Shown here piece after piece: positions 1 through 9,185 of a stretch of DNA of 64,000 bases; position 1 is the first letter of the stretch, and each line of letters opens with the position of its first letter. The stretch spans positions 2,728,001 to 2,792,000 of the forward strand of contig NZ_VFOW01000001.1 of assembly GCF_006716355.1 (NCBI RefSeq), read 5' to 3'. The stretch comes from Stackebrandtia endophytica (GTDB lineage Bacteria > Actinomycetota > Actinomycetes > Mycobacteriales > Micromonosporaceae). Under the pieces are notes generated by a model. It saw nothing but the letters and a program-made list of their open reading frames with translations, was not told the DNA's origin and made no database searches. The translations under genes were made by a program, and so were the position numbers.

Positions 1-333
1 AACACCCTCGTCAACGAAGCCGTCGACATGCTGCGGGCGGCGGGCATCAGCCATCCGGAACGGATGATCGCGCCGATCCTCTCCGCGTCACTGGACAACA
101 CGCTTCGTTTGGGAGACAAGGCATTGACCGGCCCGGTCGCTCGCGGAGACGCCAGCACGGTGTCGGCGCACCTGAGCGCATTGGCGGCAGCCCGTCCGGA
201 TTCGGTGGCCGCCTACCTGGCTATGGCCAGGCGCACAGCCGACCGTGCCATCGATTCGGGTCGGCTTTCCGTTGAAGATGCTGAACCCCTGTTGGGGGTT
301 CTAGCCCGTAGAGACCAGGGAGATTCACCATGA
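1..333 (+). CDS. DUF2520 domain protein, C-terminal part
   Basis: The frame is open from base 1 and only the last 110 residues are present. The helical stretch IAPILSASLDNTLRLGD followed by LTGPVARGD is the signature of the C-terminal DUF2520 domain of Rossmann-type oxidoreductases related to ketopantoate reductase, which lie just before panC in many actinomycetes. The stop overlaps the panC start in an ATGA, so the two are translationally coupled. The NAD(P)-binding half lies outside the window. Its enzymatic reaction is not established; a role near pantothenate synthesis is inferred from the neighbourhood. Confidence 0.8.
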   Translation, partial: NTLVNEAVDMLRAAGISHPERMIAPILSASLDNTLRLGDKALTGPVARGDASTVSAHLSALAAARPDSVAAYLAMARRTADRAIDSGRLSVEDAEPLLGVLARRDQGDSP

Positions 334-1187
334 CCGTGGTGACCGATCGAGCATCGCTGGCGACCGCGCGGGCGGCGTTGACCGGCACCGTCGCCCTGGT
401 GCCGACCATGGGTGCGCTCCATGAGGGACACCTGTCGCTGGTCCGCTCCGCGAAGGCCGCCGGTGCCGACCACGTGATTGTGTCGATCTTCGTCAATCCG
501 TTGCAGTTCGCTCCCGGCGAGGATTTCGAGACCTACCCCCGCGACTTGGACGCCGACGTGACGGCACTTCGGTCGGAGGGCGTGTCCCTGGTGTTCGCGC
601 CCACGCGCGAGGTCATGTACCCGCATCGGGTAAGGGTCACCGTCTCCCCGGGCCCGGTCGCCGGAATCCTGGAGGGCGCCTCGCGTCCCGGATTCTTCGA
701 CGGCGTGTTGACCGTCGTGACGAAGTTGTTCCATCTGACCACCCCGGATATCGCGGTGTTCGGGGAGAAGGACTATCAGCAGTTGACCCTGATCCGTCAA
801 CTGGTGACCGATCTGGATTTCGGTATCGACATCGTCGGCGCTCCGACGGTGCGGGACGCCGACGGGCTGGCGAAGTCCAGTCGCAACGCCTACCTGTCGA
901 CACCGCAGCGGGAACTGGCGCTGACATTGTCTCGGGCACTGCATGCGGGGGCGGCCGACACCGTCGACCCGCTGGGCGCGGCGTCCACAGTGATCTCAGA
1001 TGCCGGGGACGCGGTCGAACTGGACTATCTGGAGCTGACCTCACCCGACCTCGGTGAACCGGTGGCCGGTGACCAGGCTCGGCTGTTGGTGGCGGCCACC
1101 GTCGGTTCGACCCGCCTGATCGACAACATCGCGGTGACGCTGTCGCCCGAGTTCACCGCGCATTCCTCACCCCGAGTCCATTCCTGA
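330..1187 (+). CDS. panC: Pantothenate synthetase
   Basis: Joins pantoate and beta-alanine with ATP to give pantothenate, through a pantoyl-adenylate, in the cytoplasm. The nucleotidyltransferase HIGH-type motif is MGALHEGH at residues 27-34; [19 protein letters not shown] is the pantoate-binding segment; [10 protein letters not shown] and the KSSRN loop (KMSKS equivalent) follow. The length of 285 aa is usual for the family. The ATG overlaps the preceding stop. panD follows after 14 bases, so the enzyme and the source of its beta-alanine substrate are in one operon. Confidence 0.97.
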   Translation: MTVVTDRASLATARAALTGTVALVPTMGALHEGHLSLVRSAKAAGADHVIVSIFVNPLQFAPGEDFETYPRDLDADVTALRSEGVSLVFAPTREVMYPHRVRVTVSPGPVAGILEGASRPGFFDGVLTVVTKLFHLTTPDIAVFGEKDYQQLTLIRQLVTDLDFGIDIVGAPTVRDADGLAKSSRNAYLSTPQRELALTLSRALHAGAADTVDPLGAASTVISDAGDAVELDYLELTSPDLGEPVAGDQARLLVAATVGSTRLIDNIAVTLSPEFTAHSSPRVHS

Positions 1188-1201
1188 ACGGAGACCTTTT
1201 C

Positions 1202-1666
1202 ATGCTGCGGACGATGTTGAAGTCCAAGATCCATCGGGCCACCGTGACCCAGGCCGACCTGCACTACGTCGGTTCGGTGACGGTTGATCAGAACCTGATG
1301 GAGGCCGCCGACATCCTCGACGGTGAGCAGGTCGCGATCGTCGACATCACCAACGGCGCCCGCCTGGAGACCTATGTGATCGCCGGGGAGCGCGGCAGCG
1401 GGGTGATCGGCATCAACGGTGCCGCGGCCCGGCTGATCCACGAGGGCGACCTGGTGATTCTGATCTCATATGCCGCCATGGACGATGCGCAGGCCCGCTC
1501 CTTCCAACCCGCCATCGTGCACGTCAACGAACGCAACGAGATCGTGGAACTGGGACACGACGCGACAATCGCGGCACCCGGCACGGCGGGCGACCCGGTG
1601 TCGAACCCGCTGGCGGCCCGTGATGCGGAACATTCGTCGGTTCCCCAGACCGCCTCGAATGGATAG
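1202..1666 (+). CDS. panD: Aspartate 1-decarboxylase proenzyme
   Basis: Makes beta-alanine from L-aspartate for pantothenate. The protein starts [20 protein letters not shown] and carries the self-cleavage site Gly24-Ser25 in YVGSVT, where Ser25 becomes the pyruvoyl cofactor. Tyr58 of the family corresponds to the [12 protein letters not shown] segment. At 154 aa it is longer than the roughly 126-residue core; the Ala/Pro-rich tail after about residue 120 is typical of actinobacterial PanD extensions and probably disordered. A GGAGA ribosome site lies 7 bases before the ATG. Confidence 0.96.
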   Translation: MLRTMLKSKIHRATVTQADLHYVGSVTVDQNLMEAADILDGEQVAIVDITNGARLETYVIAGERGSGVIGINGAAARLIHEGDLVILISYAAMDDAQARSFQPAIVHVNERNEIVELGHDATIAAPGTAGDPVSNPLAARDAEHSSVPQTASNG

Positions 1667-1677
1667 GGTCGGCGGTT

Positions 1678-3150
1678 ATGACTGACGAGAAGAAATCGGG
1701 CTCCGAAGAGGCCAAGGACAAGGCCGACAAACCTGTCGAACCCACTGACGACCTGGTCACGACCTCGCACACGTTGGGCGATCTCAACTACACCGCCACC
1801 ACCGGACGCATCGTCCTGCGTGAAGAGGTGTACGAGGATGAGAAGTTCACCGGGCACAAGGCCAAGGCCGAGGTGTCGATCACGTCTTACGTCCTCGACG
1901 GGACCGACCACTCGCAGCGTCCGGTCACGTTCGCCTTCAACGGCGGACCGGGCTCGTCGAGCGTGTGGCTGCACCTGGGCGTGCTGGGCCCGCGTCGCGT
2001 GGTCATGGGCGACGTCGGTGACCTGAAGCCGCCGCCGTACGGGTTGACCGACAACCACGAGACCCTGTTGAAGCACTCCGACCTGGTGTTCATCGACCCG
2101 GTGTCGACGGGTTACTCACGCGCCGCCGAGGGCGAGAAGGCCAAGCCGTTCCACGGTTTCAAGGGTGACCTGGAATCGGTTGCCGAGGTCATTCGACTGT
2201 GGACGACCCGCAACAACCGGTGGCTGTCGCCGAAGTACCTGGCCGGTGAGTCCTACGGCGGCACCCGCGCCGGTGCACTGGCGGAGTACCTGCAGGTGCG
2301 GTACGGGATGTTCCTCAACGGACTCATGCTGATCGCGCCCGCCCTGGACCTGGGTTCGATCTTCTTCACCGAGGGTAACGACGCCCCCTACGTCAACTAC
2401 CTGTCGACGTACGCCGCGATCGCCCACTACCACGGGCTCCACGAGGGACGGACGCTGCAGGAGGTCATCGCCGAGGCCAAGGAGTACGCGGCCGAGGAGT
2501 TCCCGCTCGTGCTGGCGAAGGGCGCCCGGTTGACCGAGGAGGAGCGGACCGCGGCGGTGGCCAAGGTCGCGTCGCTGACCGGTCTGTCGACCGAGTACGT
2601 CGACGGTGTGAACCTGCGCATCGAGCACGTCCGGTACTACACCGAACTGTTGCGTCACAAGCGCCTGGTCGTCGGCCGGTTGGACGCTCGGTTCACCGGA
2701 CCCGACACCGACTACGGTCGGGAGCGGTTCTCCGCCGACCCGTTCTTCGCCGCCACCAGCGGTCCGTACACCGCGGCGTTCAACCACCTGATTCGTTCCG
2801 AACTGAAGTACGAGAACGACCTGAACTACGAGATCATCACCGGCAATGTGCACCCCTGGTCGTACGCCGAGTTCGAGGGCAAGCCGGTGACGGTGGTCGA
2901 CAAACTGTCCACCGCGATGCGTCTCAACCCGTTCCTGAAGGTGTACGTGGCGCTGGGCTACTACGACGGTGGGGTTCCGCCGGGCGCCGTGGAGCACAAC
3001 CTCGCGCACCTGTCGATCCCCGACGAGCTGCACCGCAACATCCAGGTGGAGTACTTCGAGTCCGGTCACATGATGTACATCCACGAGGAGTCGCGGCTGG
3101 CGCAGTCGCAGCAACTCGCCGAGTTCGTATCGGGTAACGCCACATCATGA
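1678..3150 (+). CDS. S10-family serine carboxypeptidase-like protein
   Basis: Alpha/beta-hydrolase of peptidase family S10. The oxyanion motif FNGGPGSSSVW lies at residues 87-97, the nucleophile is Ser192 in GESYGG, and the C-terminal catalytic His is in ESGHMMYIHEE near residue 468. There is no signal peptide: the N-terminus is a charged stretch rich in Lys and Glu, so the enzyme is predicted to be cytoplasmic, unlike the vacuolar or secreted eukaryotic members. It sits between panD and nadB and its stop overlaps the nadB start (ATGA), so it is co-translated with NAD biosynthesis. Its substrate is unknown. Confidence 0.88.
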   Translation: MTDEKKSGSEEAKDKADKPVEPTDDLVTTSHTLGDLNYTATTGRIVLREEVYEDEKFTGHKAKAEVSITSYVLDGTDHSQRPVTFAFNGGPGSSSVWLHLGVLGPRRVVMGDVGDLKPPPYGLTDNHETLLKHSDLVFIDPVSTGYSRAAEGEKAKPFHGFKGDLESVAEVIRLWTTRNNRWLSPKYLAGESYGGTRAGALAEYLQVRYGMFLNGLMLIAPALDLGSIFFTEGNDAPYVNYLSTYAAIAHYHGLHEGRTLQEVIAEAKEYAAEEFPLVLAKGARLTEEERTAAVAKVASLTGLSTEYVDGVNLRIEHVRYYTELLRHKRLVVGRLDARFTGPDTDYGRERFSADPFFAATSGPYTAAFNHLIRSELKYENDLNYEIITGNVHPWSYAEFEGKPVTVVDKLSTAMRLNPFLKVYVALGYYDGGVPPGAVEHNLAHLSIPDELHRNIQVEYFESGHMMYIHEESRLAQSQQLAEFVSGNATS

Positions 3151-4853
3151 CTGCCTCGCCACTAGGCGACCGAAGTGTTCCATCCGTTGTGGATGGACCT
3201 TTGAGCGGCCGCCTCCCGTCGCCCGCGTTGCCGCGGCGACTGGAGGCGGCCGCCCCCAGCTGGACCGAGACCACCGACGTGTGCGTCATCGGCTCCGGCA
3301 TCGCCGGGTTGACCACCGCGCTCAACCTGCGGGAGGCGGGCCTACACGTCACCGTCGTCACCAAGGTCAACATCGACGACGGATCGACCCGCTGGGCCCA
3401 AGGCGGAATCGCCGCGGTCCTGGACCCGCTGGACACACCCGCCGCCCACGCGCACGACACCCAACTGGCCGGCGTCGACCTGTGCGACGCGAAGGCGGTC
3501 TCGGTCATGGTCACCGAGGGCCCGGAACGGCTGCGGGAGTTGATTCACACCGGCGCCCGATTCGACCGGCACGCCGACGGTTCCCTCATGTTGACCCGGG
3601 AGGGCGGCCACCGCGCCCGACGGATCGTTCACGCCGGTGGTGACGCCACCGGCGCCGAGGTGCAGCGCGCCCTTCACGAGGCGGTGCATCGCGATCCGTG
3701 GATCCGGGTCATCGACCACGCCCTGGTGCTCGACCTGTTGTCCGACGCCCGTGGCCGCGTCTGCGGAGTCAGCCTGCACGTGTTGGGTGAGGGCTCCGAG
3801 GACGGTGTCGGCGGGGTCCTGGCACGAGCGGTCGTGTTGGCCACCGGCGGCATGGGGCAGATCTTCGCCTCCACGACCAACCCCTCGGTGTCCACAGGTG
3901 ATGGTGTCGCGGCGGCGTTGCGCGCCGGTGCGGCGGTCACCGACATCGAGTTCGTCCAGTTCCACCCGACCGCGCTGTACCTGCCTCGGGACGAGCGGAT
4001 CGCGCGGGACCGCCAACCGTTGATCTCCGAGGCGCTGCGCGGCGAGGGCGCCCACCTGGTCGACGGCGACGGCAACCGGTTCATGACCGGTGTCCACGAA
4101 TTGGCCGAACTGGCTCCCCGCGACGTCGTCGCCAAGGGCGCCATGCGCACGATGCGCGACGAGGGTTCCGAATTCGTGAGCCTGGACGCCCGGCATCTGG
4201 GCGCCGACATGTTGGAGTCCCGCTTCCCCACGATCGTGGCTTCATGCCGCGAGGTGGGCGTCGATCCGGTGACCGATCTGATCCCGGTCGCGCCGGCCGC
4301 GCACTACGCCTCGGGTGGCGTGCGCACCGATCTACAGGGACGGACCTCGGTTCCAGGGCTGTACGCGTGCGGGGAGGTGGCCTGCACCGGTGTCCACGGT
4401 GCCAACCGGTTGGCGTCGAACTCGCTGTTGGAGGCGTTGGTCTTCGCTCGCCGCATCGCCACCGACATCGCCACCGGCCTGCCCGCTCAAGCCGACCCGG
4501 TCACCCCGGACCTCCCCGCCTGGGTGGTCTCCACCGCGGCACGGGAACCGTTGCAACAGGCGATGACCCGCGGCGCCGGAGTGCTGCGCAGCGCGACGTC
4601 GCTGGCCGACACCGCCGACGTGTTGACCCGGTTCGGCGCCATGCACAGCAAGCGCCCCCGCACCGATGCGTGGGAGGCGACCAACCTGTTGACGATCGCC
4701 GCCGCTTTGGTGGCCAGCGCGGATGCCCGACACGAGACCCGTGGCTGCCACTGGCGAGAGGACTTCGCGCAGTCCGATCCGGCGTGGCGGGGCCATCTGG
4801 TCACCTCGATCAGTGACACCGGGACACTTTCGACAACCTGGGAGCAGTTGTGA
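3147..4853 (+). CDS. nadB: L-aspartate oxidase
   Basis: FAD enzyme that oxidises aspartate to iminoaspartate, the first step of de novo NAD synthesis. The Rossmann motif GSGIAGL is at residues 49-55, STRWAQGGIAA at about 80-90 is the family FAD-contact segment, VQFHPTALY and the HGANRLASNSLLE motif follow, and a helical C-terminal domain closes the 568 aa protein. The first 40 residues precede the FAD domain and are poorly conserved. Start overlaps the S10 peptidase stop and its own stop overlaps nadC. NadA is not in the window. Confidence 0.96.
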   Translation: MTASPLGDRSVPSVVDGPLSGRLPSPALPRRLEAAAPSWTETTDVCVIGSGIAGLTTALNLREAGLHVTVVTKVNIDDGSTRWAQGGIAAVLDPLDTPAAHAHDTQLAGVDLCDAKAVSVMVTEGPERLRELIHTGARFDRHADGSLMLTREGGHRARRIVHAGGDATGAEVQRALHEAVHRDPWIRVIDHALVLDLLSDARGRVCGVSLHVLGEGSEDGVGGVLARAVVLATGGMGQIFASTTNPSVSTGDGVAAALRAGAAVTDIEFVQFHPTALYLPRDERIARDRQPLISEALRGEGAHLVDGDGNRFMTGVHELAELAPRDVVAKGAMRTMRDEGSEFVSLDARHLGADMLESRFPTIVASCREVGVDPVTDLIPVAPAAHYASGGVRTDLQGRTSVPGLYACGEVACTGVHGANRLASNSLLEALVFARRIATDIATGLPAQADPVTPDLPAWVVSTAAREPLQQAMTRGAGVLRSATSLADTADVLTRFGAMHSKRPRTDAWEATNLLTIAAALVASADARHETRGCHWREDFAQSDPAWRGHLVTSISDTGTLSTTWEQL

Positions 4854-5743
4854 GCATTCAAGATCGGTTGACCGCGGCCGGGCTGGCCCCCGAGAAGGTC
4901 GCCTCCATCATCACCGCCGCGCTGGACGAGGACTTGGGCCCCGACCGGGACGACCCCACCAGTCAGGCCATCTTCGATGTGGAGACCGTGGGAACAGCCG
5001 ACGTGGTGGCGCGGCAGGACGGTGTGATCGCGGGGCTGCCGGTTGCCGAGGCCACGTTCGCGGCGGTGTCCGAGGACATCCGGTTCACCGCGGTCGTCGC
5101 CGACGGGGATCGGGTGGCCGAGGGCGCGGTCCTGGCGACGGTGTCGGGGCCGGTTCGGTACCTGTTGATGGCCGAACGCACCGTGTTGAACCTGTTGTGT
5201 CGCATGTCGGGCGTTGCCAGCCACACGTACCGCTGGACCGAGGCGCTGGCCGACACCAAGACCACCATCTTGGACACTCGAAAGACGACTCCGGGGTTGC
5301 GGATCCTCGACAAGTACGCCGTTCGTGCCGGTGGCGGCGACAACAAGCGCATGGGCCTGTTCGACGTCGCCATGATCAAGGACAACCACAAGTTCGCCGC
5401 CGGGTCGGTGACGGCGGCGTTCGACGCGGTGAGGACGGCACGGCCCGACATCACCATCCAGGTTGAAGTGGACACATTGGAGGAGGCTCGGGAGGCGGTC
5501 GCCGCCGGTGCCGGCTTCCTGTTGTGCGACAACATGAGTCCCGACCGGTTGCGTGAGGTGGTCGCCGCCGTCGGCGACCGGGCCGAACTCGAGGCCACCG
5601 GCAACATCACGTTGTCCGACGCCGCCGCATACGCCGCCACCGGGGTCGACTACATCTCCTCGGGTGCGCTGACCCATTCCTCACCCATCATGGACATCGC
5701 ACTGGACATCCGACCGGGTGCGGCGAATCCGCCCACGTCCTGA
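4850..5743 (+). CDS. nadC: Quinolinate phosphoribosyltransferase (carboxylating)
   Basis: Converts quinolinate and PRPP to nicotinate mononucleotide. The GTG start overlaps the nadB stop (GTGA). Family markers are NLLCRMSGVAS, DTRKTTPGLR followed by the YAVRAGGGDNKRMGLFD segment, the catalytic KDNH at MIKDNHKF, the acidic EVDTLEE and the C-terminal DYISSGALTHS loop. At 297 aa it is full length. It is the second NAD-pathway gene of the cluster. Confidence 0.97.
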   Translation: MSIQDRLTAAGLAPEKVASIITAALDEDLGPDRDDPTSQAIFDVETVGTADVVARQDGVIAGLPVAEATFAAVSEDIRFTAVVADGDRVAEGAVLATVSGPVRYLLMAERTVLNLLCRMSGVASHTYRWTEALADTKTTILDTRKTTPGLRILDKYAVRAGGGDNKRMGLFDVAMIKDNHKFAAGSVTAAFDAVRTARPDITIQVEVDTLEEAREAVAAGAGFLLCDNMSPDRLREVVAAVGDRAELEATGNITLSDAAAYAATGVDYISSGALTHSSPIMDIALDIRPGAANPPTS

Positions 5744-5848
5744 TCGAGTGTCTCGTAACTTGTTCCAAGGCTGAGTTTCCGCGACGAGCCGGGCCGTCCG
5801 CCGACGGGCGCGTCGTCTGCGGAACAGCCACCACCTAGGAGCTGACCA

Positions 5849-6622
5849 ATGCTGCTGTGTATCGACATCGGTAACACGAACACGGTCCTGGCGACCTTCG
5901 AGAAGGACCAACTGGTTCACTCGTGGCGCATCAAGACCGACCCCCGGGCGACCGCCGACGAGTTGGCGTTGACGTTTCGCGGGCTACTCGTCGGCGACAA
6001 CGTCCAGGTCACCGGTATCTCCGTCAGCTCAACGGTTCCGCAGGCACTGCGCGAAGTCCGCACGATGCTGAACCGCTACTACGCCGACGTTCCCATGGTG
6101 CTGGTCGCGCCGGGTGTGCGCACCGGGGTCAAGCTCGCCATCGACAATCCGCGTGAGGTGGGCGCCGACCGTATCGTCAACACCCATGCGGCGTTCCAGA
6201 TGTTCGGCGGCCCCAGCATCATCGTCGACTTCGGTACCTCCACCAACATCGACGCGATCTCGGCTGACTGCGAGTTCCTGGGTGGTGCCTTCGCGCCCGG
6301 CATCGAGATCTCCATCGACGCGTTGGCGTCGCGGGCGGCTCAACTGCAGAAGGTGGAGCCGGTCAAACCACGATCGGTCATCGGCAAGAACACCGTGGAG
6401 TGTCTGCAATCGGGCATCATCTACGGATTCGCCGGCCAGATCGACGGCCTGGTGCGCCGATTCATCACCGAACTGGGCGGCGAGGTGGCCGCGGTGATCG
6501 CCACCGGTGGGCTCGCGCCGGTGATCATCGGGGAGTGCGAAACCATCACGCATCACGAACCGATGCTCACGCTCTACGGGCTTCGCATGGTCTTCGAACG
6601 CAATCACGGCGTGGCCGCCTGA
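5849..6622 (+). CDS. coaX: Type III pantothenate kinase
   Basis: Phosphorylates pantothenate, the committed step to coenzyme A; the type III enzyme belongs to the ASKHA fold and is not feedback-inhibited by CoA in characterised members. Visible motifs are DIGNTNT (phosphate 1 loop, residues 5-11), VGADRIVNTHAA, IVDFGTSTNID (phosphate 2) and IATGGLAP near the end. A good ribosome site (AGGAG) lies 8 bases before the ATG. It stands 105 bases after nadC, probably in the same transcript. With panC and panD it completes pantothenate synthesis and use in one locus. Confidence 0.96.
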   Translation: MLLCIDIGNTNTVLATFEKDQLVHSWRIKTDPRATADELALTFRGLLVGDNVQVTGISVSSTVPQALREVRTMLNRYYADVPMVLVAPGVRTGVKLAIDNPREVGADRIVNTHAAFQMFGGPSIIVDFGTSTNIDAISADCEFLGGAFAPGIEISIDALASRAAQLQKVEPVKPRSVIGKNTVECLQSGIIYGFAGQIDGLVRRFITELGGEVAAVIATGGLAPVIIGECETITHHEPMLTLYGLRMVFERNHGVAA

Positions 6623-6641
6623 GACGAGGTGTATGCGGAGG

Positions 6642-6669
6642 ACGACCCCTGGTGTTAGCCAGGGGTCGT
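6642..6669 (+). terminator. Hairpin after coaX
   Basis: A perfect 11-base stem (ACGACCCCTGG paired with CCAGGGGTCGT) with a six-base loop stands 20 bases after the coaX stop. No U-tract follows, as is common for actinomycete terminators. It probably ends the pan-nad-coaX transcript. Confidence 0.6.
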
Positions 6670-6906
6670 AGGGGCCCGGCTCCAGGGGGGATGTTGAGCC
6701 GGACCCGCCCAGCGGCCACGGGGGGAGGCAACCGCTGAGGTCTGACGGCCGCAGGTGCCGAAGGGAGGAAAAGCACCGTTGGCCGCGTGTATACCAAGGA
6801 TGCCCGATCGATGGGTGGATCGTCCACGCCTGGAGACAAGAACCACGCTCGGTCACGTGACGATAGCGAGAGTGGGTGTCGTGTCGGGGCACTACACTCG
6901 GCCAAC

Positions 6907-7728
6907 ATGAGCCCTGCCAATTCCAAGGGTGCCGCGTTCTTCGACCTCGACAAGACGGTCATCGCCACCTCAAGCGCCCTGGCGTTCGGTCGCCCGCTCT
7001 ACCACGGCGGGCTGATGGGACGACGGGACGTCCTCAAAGCCGCCTACGCCCAGTTGGCGTATCTGATCGCCGGAGCCGATGAGGACCAGATGGCCCGCAC
7101 CCGCGATTATCTGGCCCAACTGTGTCGGGGCTGGGAGGTCGACCAGGTCCGACAGATCGTGGCCGAAACCCTCGGTGAACTGATCGACCCCTACGTGTAC
7201 GCCGAGGCGGCCGAACTGATCGCCGAACACCGCGCGGCGGGCCGGGACGTCGTCCTGGTCTCCGCCTCCGGTGAGGAGATGGTTCGACCGATCGGTCTTC
7301 TGTTGGGCATCGACGACGTGATCGCCACCCGCATGGTCATCCAGGACGGCCGCTACACCGGCGATGTCGAGTTCTTCGCCGCCGGGCCGGCCAAGGCGGA
7401 GGCGATGGCCGAGTTCGCCGCGCGACGCGGCTACGACCTGGCCGATTGCTACGCGTACTCCGATTCGGTGACCGACCTGCCGATGTTGGAGGCGGTGGGC
7501 CACCCGACGGCGGTCAACCCGGACCGCGCGCTGCGCAAGGCGGCGGTGGAACGCGACTGGCCGATCGCCGTCTTCAAGTACCCGATCTCGTTGCGGCGTC
7601 GCATCGCCGCGCTGCGCGGCAAACCGGCGATCCCGGTCACCGCCATCACCGTCGCCGGGGCGGCCACCGCCGTGGTGGCGCTGTGGTGGTTGTCCCGCAA
7701 GCGAAAGCGCTCCCGCCTGGCGGCGTGA
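6907..7728 (+). CDS. HAD-IB family hydrolase with C-terminal membrane anchor
   Basis: The catalytic HAD motif DLDKT stands at residues 13-17, motif II Ser in VLVSASGEEM, and motif III/IV in CYAYSDSVTDLPMLEAVGHP. This is the SerB/CicA-type (subfamily IB) phosphatase layout. A hydrophobic helix near the C-terminus (AITVAGAATAVVALWWL) followed by an Arg/Lys cluster suggests membrane attachment with the catalytic domain in the cytoplasm. I start at the ATG placed 8 bases after a TACACT -10 box (leaderless); the frame is open 40 codons further upstream but that part has no family similarity. The substrate is unknown. Confidence 0.85.
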   Translation: MSPANSKGAAFFDLDKTVIATSSALAFGRPLYHGGLMGRRDVLKAAYAQLAYLIAGADEDQMARTRDYLAQLCRGWEVDQVRQIVAETLGELIDPYVYAEAAELIAEHRAAGRDVVLVSASGEEMVRPIGLLLGIDDVIATRMVIQDGRYTGDVEFFAAGPAKAEAMAEFAARRGYDLADCYAYSDSVTDLPMLEAVGHPTAVNPDRALRKAAVERDWPIAVFKYPISLRRRIAALRGKPAIPVTAITVAGAATAVVALWWLSRKRKRSRLAA

Positions 7729-8266
7729 TCGCCTGGCGCGCGCCATCTCACGGCATCTGTCTCGCAGATCTTGTCGTGCCGCATGGCCCCGCAAGATTGT
7801 CTCGCCGGATCGTTCGTCGCTCGGGCCGGCCGGGGAGGCGGGGGCCCGGGTGAACACGCTCTCACCAGGGGCCGTCGAACCCGGCGGCGCTCGCCGCCGG
7901 TCCGGGGCTGATCGATGCCGCCTCCAGAAAGCCGCCCCGCCGCAAGAGTTCGCACGACCCTCGGATCATCGAGAGGCGATGCACGGAACTCGGGCACAGG
8001 GGCCCACCTCGGATAGTCCGGTGTGGATTCAACGCCCCCGATCCCACAGGGCCACCGGCCTCCGCCCCACTGGTTGCCATCCTATTTGTTATCAGGCCTG
8101 GGCATGCCAGCCGATTTCGGGAGGGCGGTGGACAACCGACCGAATGTGGAAAATCCAAAGTGGACTCCAGCTCGGGTTCACGAATGCTGAAAAACGTAAC
8201 GCACCCACTGTTCCCCTTGCCGCCCGAGGTTCCGACCTATTTCCGCATAATCGTCTGGGCAATCCC
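7729..8266. other. 538-bp gene-free region between HAD hydrolase and transketolase
   Basis: Two genes converge here. A near-perfect hairpin of eight base pairs (CCGGCGGC, loop GCTC, GCCGCCGG at 7881-7900) may be a terminator. Open frames of up to 183 codons exist but their composition is Arg/Pro/Gly-rich without recognisable motifs, and no ribosome site supports them. The stretch from about 8080 is lower in GC than the surroundings. I see no gene. Confidence 0.5.
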
Positions 8267-9181
8267 TCACGGACGCAGAAAATCGGTGATCGCGGTGCGC
8301 AGACCCGCCGGGTCGAGACCGTGCCAGCGGTCATGGTCGTCGGCGGTTCCGAAGGCGTGCAGGTCCTCCCGCCCCACGCCCAGCGACTTCAACCGATGTG
8401 AACGATCGGACAGCGCATCCGACACGAGCCAAGTGCTGGTTCCCGCCAGGTATGGCTCCACCATGATCACGTTGTCCTGAGGTTGCCGATCCAGCAGGCT
8501 CAACAGTCCGCTGGAGTCGAACGGACGGGGTGTGTTGGTGTAGGCGACCGTGACGTCCAGGTCGGCGGTTGCCGCCAACACGGGGTCGAGCATCGGCCCG
8601 ACGGCTACGACGGTGGCCTCGGAGCCGTGCCGCATCGGCACGAGCCGCCCCCGGGTGTCGTGCGGTGTCGCGTTGGTGCGCAACGAGAGTCGAATGTAGT
8701 GGGAGTCGTCGGACGCGACGGCGTCCCGCAACCCCTCGGCGACCTCGTCGGGATGCCCGGGGATGACGACTCGCCAGTCGGGAATCGTGTCGAACAGCGC
8801 AACGTCGCGGGGGCTGAAATGGGTGTAGCCGCCCTCCGCCCAGTCATATGACGCGCCCACGCTGACCAGGACACCGGAGGCTCCCTGATGTCCGAAGTCC
8901 AATTTGATCTGTTCGAAGGCCCGCTCCACCAGGAACGGTGCGTAGGAGTGCGCGATGGGGCGCATTCCGGTCAAGGCGAGGCCACCGGCGACTCCGATCA
9001 TCAGCTGCTCCCGAATACCGAGGTTGATCACCCGGTCGGGATGGTCGGCGGCCGCCTTGCGGAACGCCGGCGCCCCGGCGGAGATCGCCGCCAGGACCAC
9101 TGCCAGACGTGGTTCGTGATCCAGCAGTCGGGCGGTCTCGGAGGTGAATACGTCTCGCATGTTCTCAGGCTGAGTTGACAT
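8267..9181 (-). CDS. Transketolase, C-terminal subunit
   Basis: 304 aa corresponding to the pyrimidine-binding and C-terminal domains of transketolase. INLGIREQLMIGVAGGLALTG is the conserved segment with the catalytic Glu (in GIREQ) that activates thiamine diphosphate. The chosen ATG has an AAGGAG site 9 bases upstream; it starts 4 bases after the stop of the N-terminal subunit gene, so the two halves form one operon and surely one enzyme. Split transketolases of this type are used in pentose interconversion and in some sugar or secondary-metabolite pathways; the substrate is not evident. Confidence 0.9.
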   Translation of the reverse strand: MSTQPENMRDVFTSETARLLDHEPRLAVVLAAISAGAPAFRKAAADHPDRVINLGIREQLMIGVAGGLALTGMRPIAHSYAPFLVERAFEQIKLDFGHQGASGVLVSVGASYDWAEGGYTHFSPRDVALFDTIPDWRVVIPGHPDEVAEGLRDAVASDDSHYIRLSLRTNATPHDTRGRLVPMRHGSEATVVAVGPMLDPVLAATADLDVTVAYTNTPRPFDSSGLLSLLDRQPQDNVIMVEPYLAGTSTWLVSDALSDRSHRLKSLGVGREDLHAFGTADDHDRWHGLDPAGLRTAITDFLRP

Positions 9182-9185
9182 TGGA

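Noticed and set aside
2116-3114. A 332-codon minus-strand frame
   Set aside because: Shadow of the S10 carboxypeptidase gene; Val/Gly/Arg-rich composition typical of antisense frames.
7850-8401. A 183-codon plus-strand frame after the HAD gene
   Set aside because: It overlaps the transketolase C-terminus on the other strand and has no motif or ribosome site.
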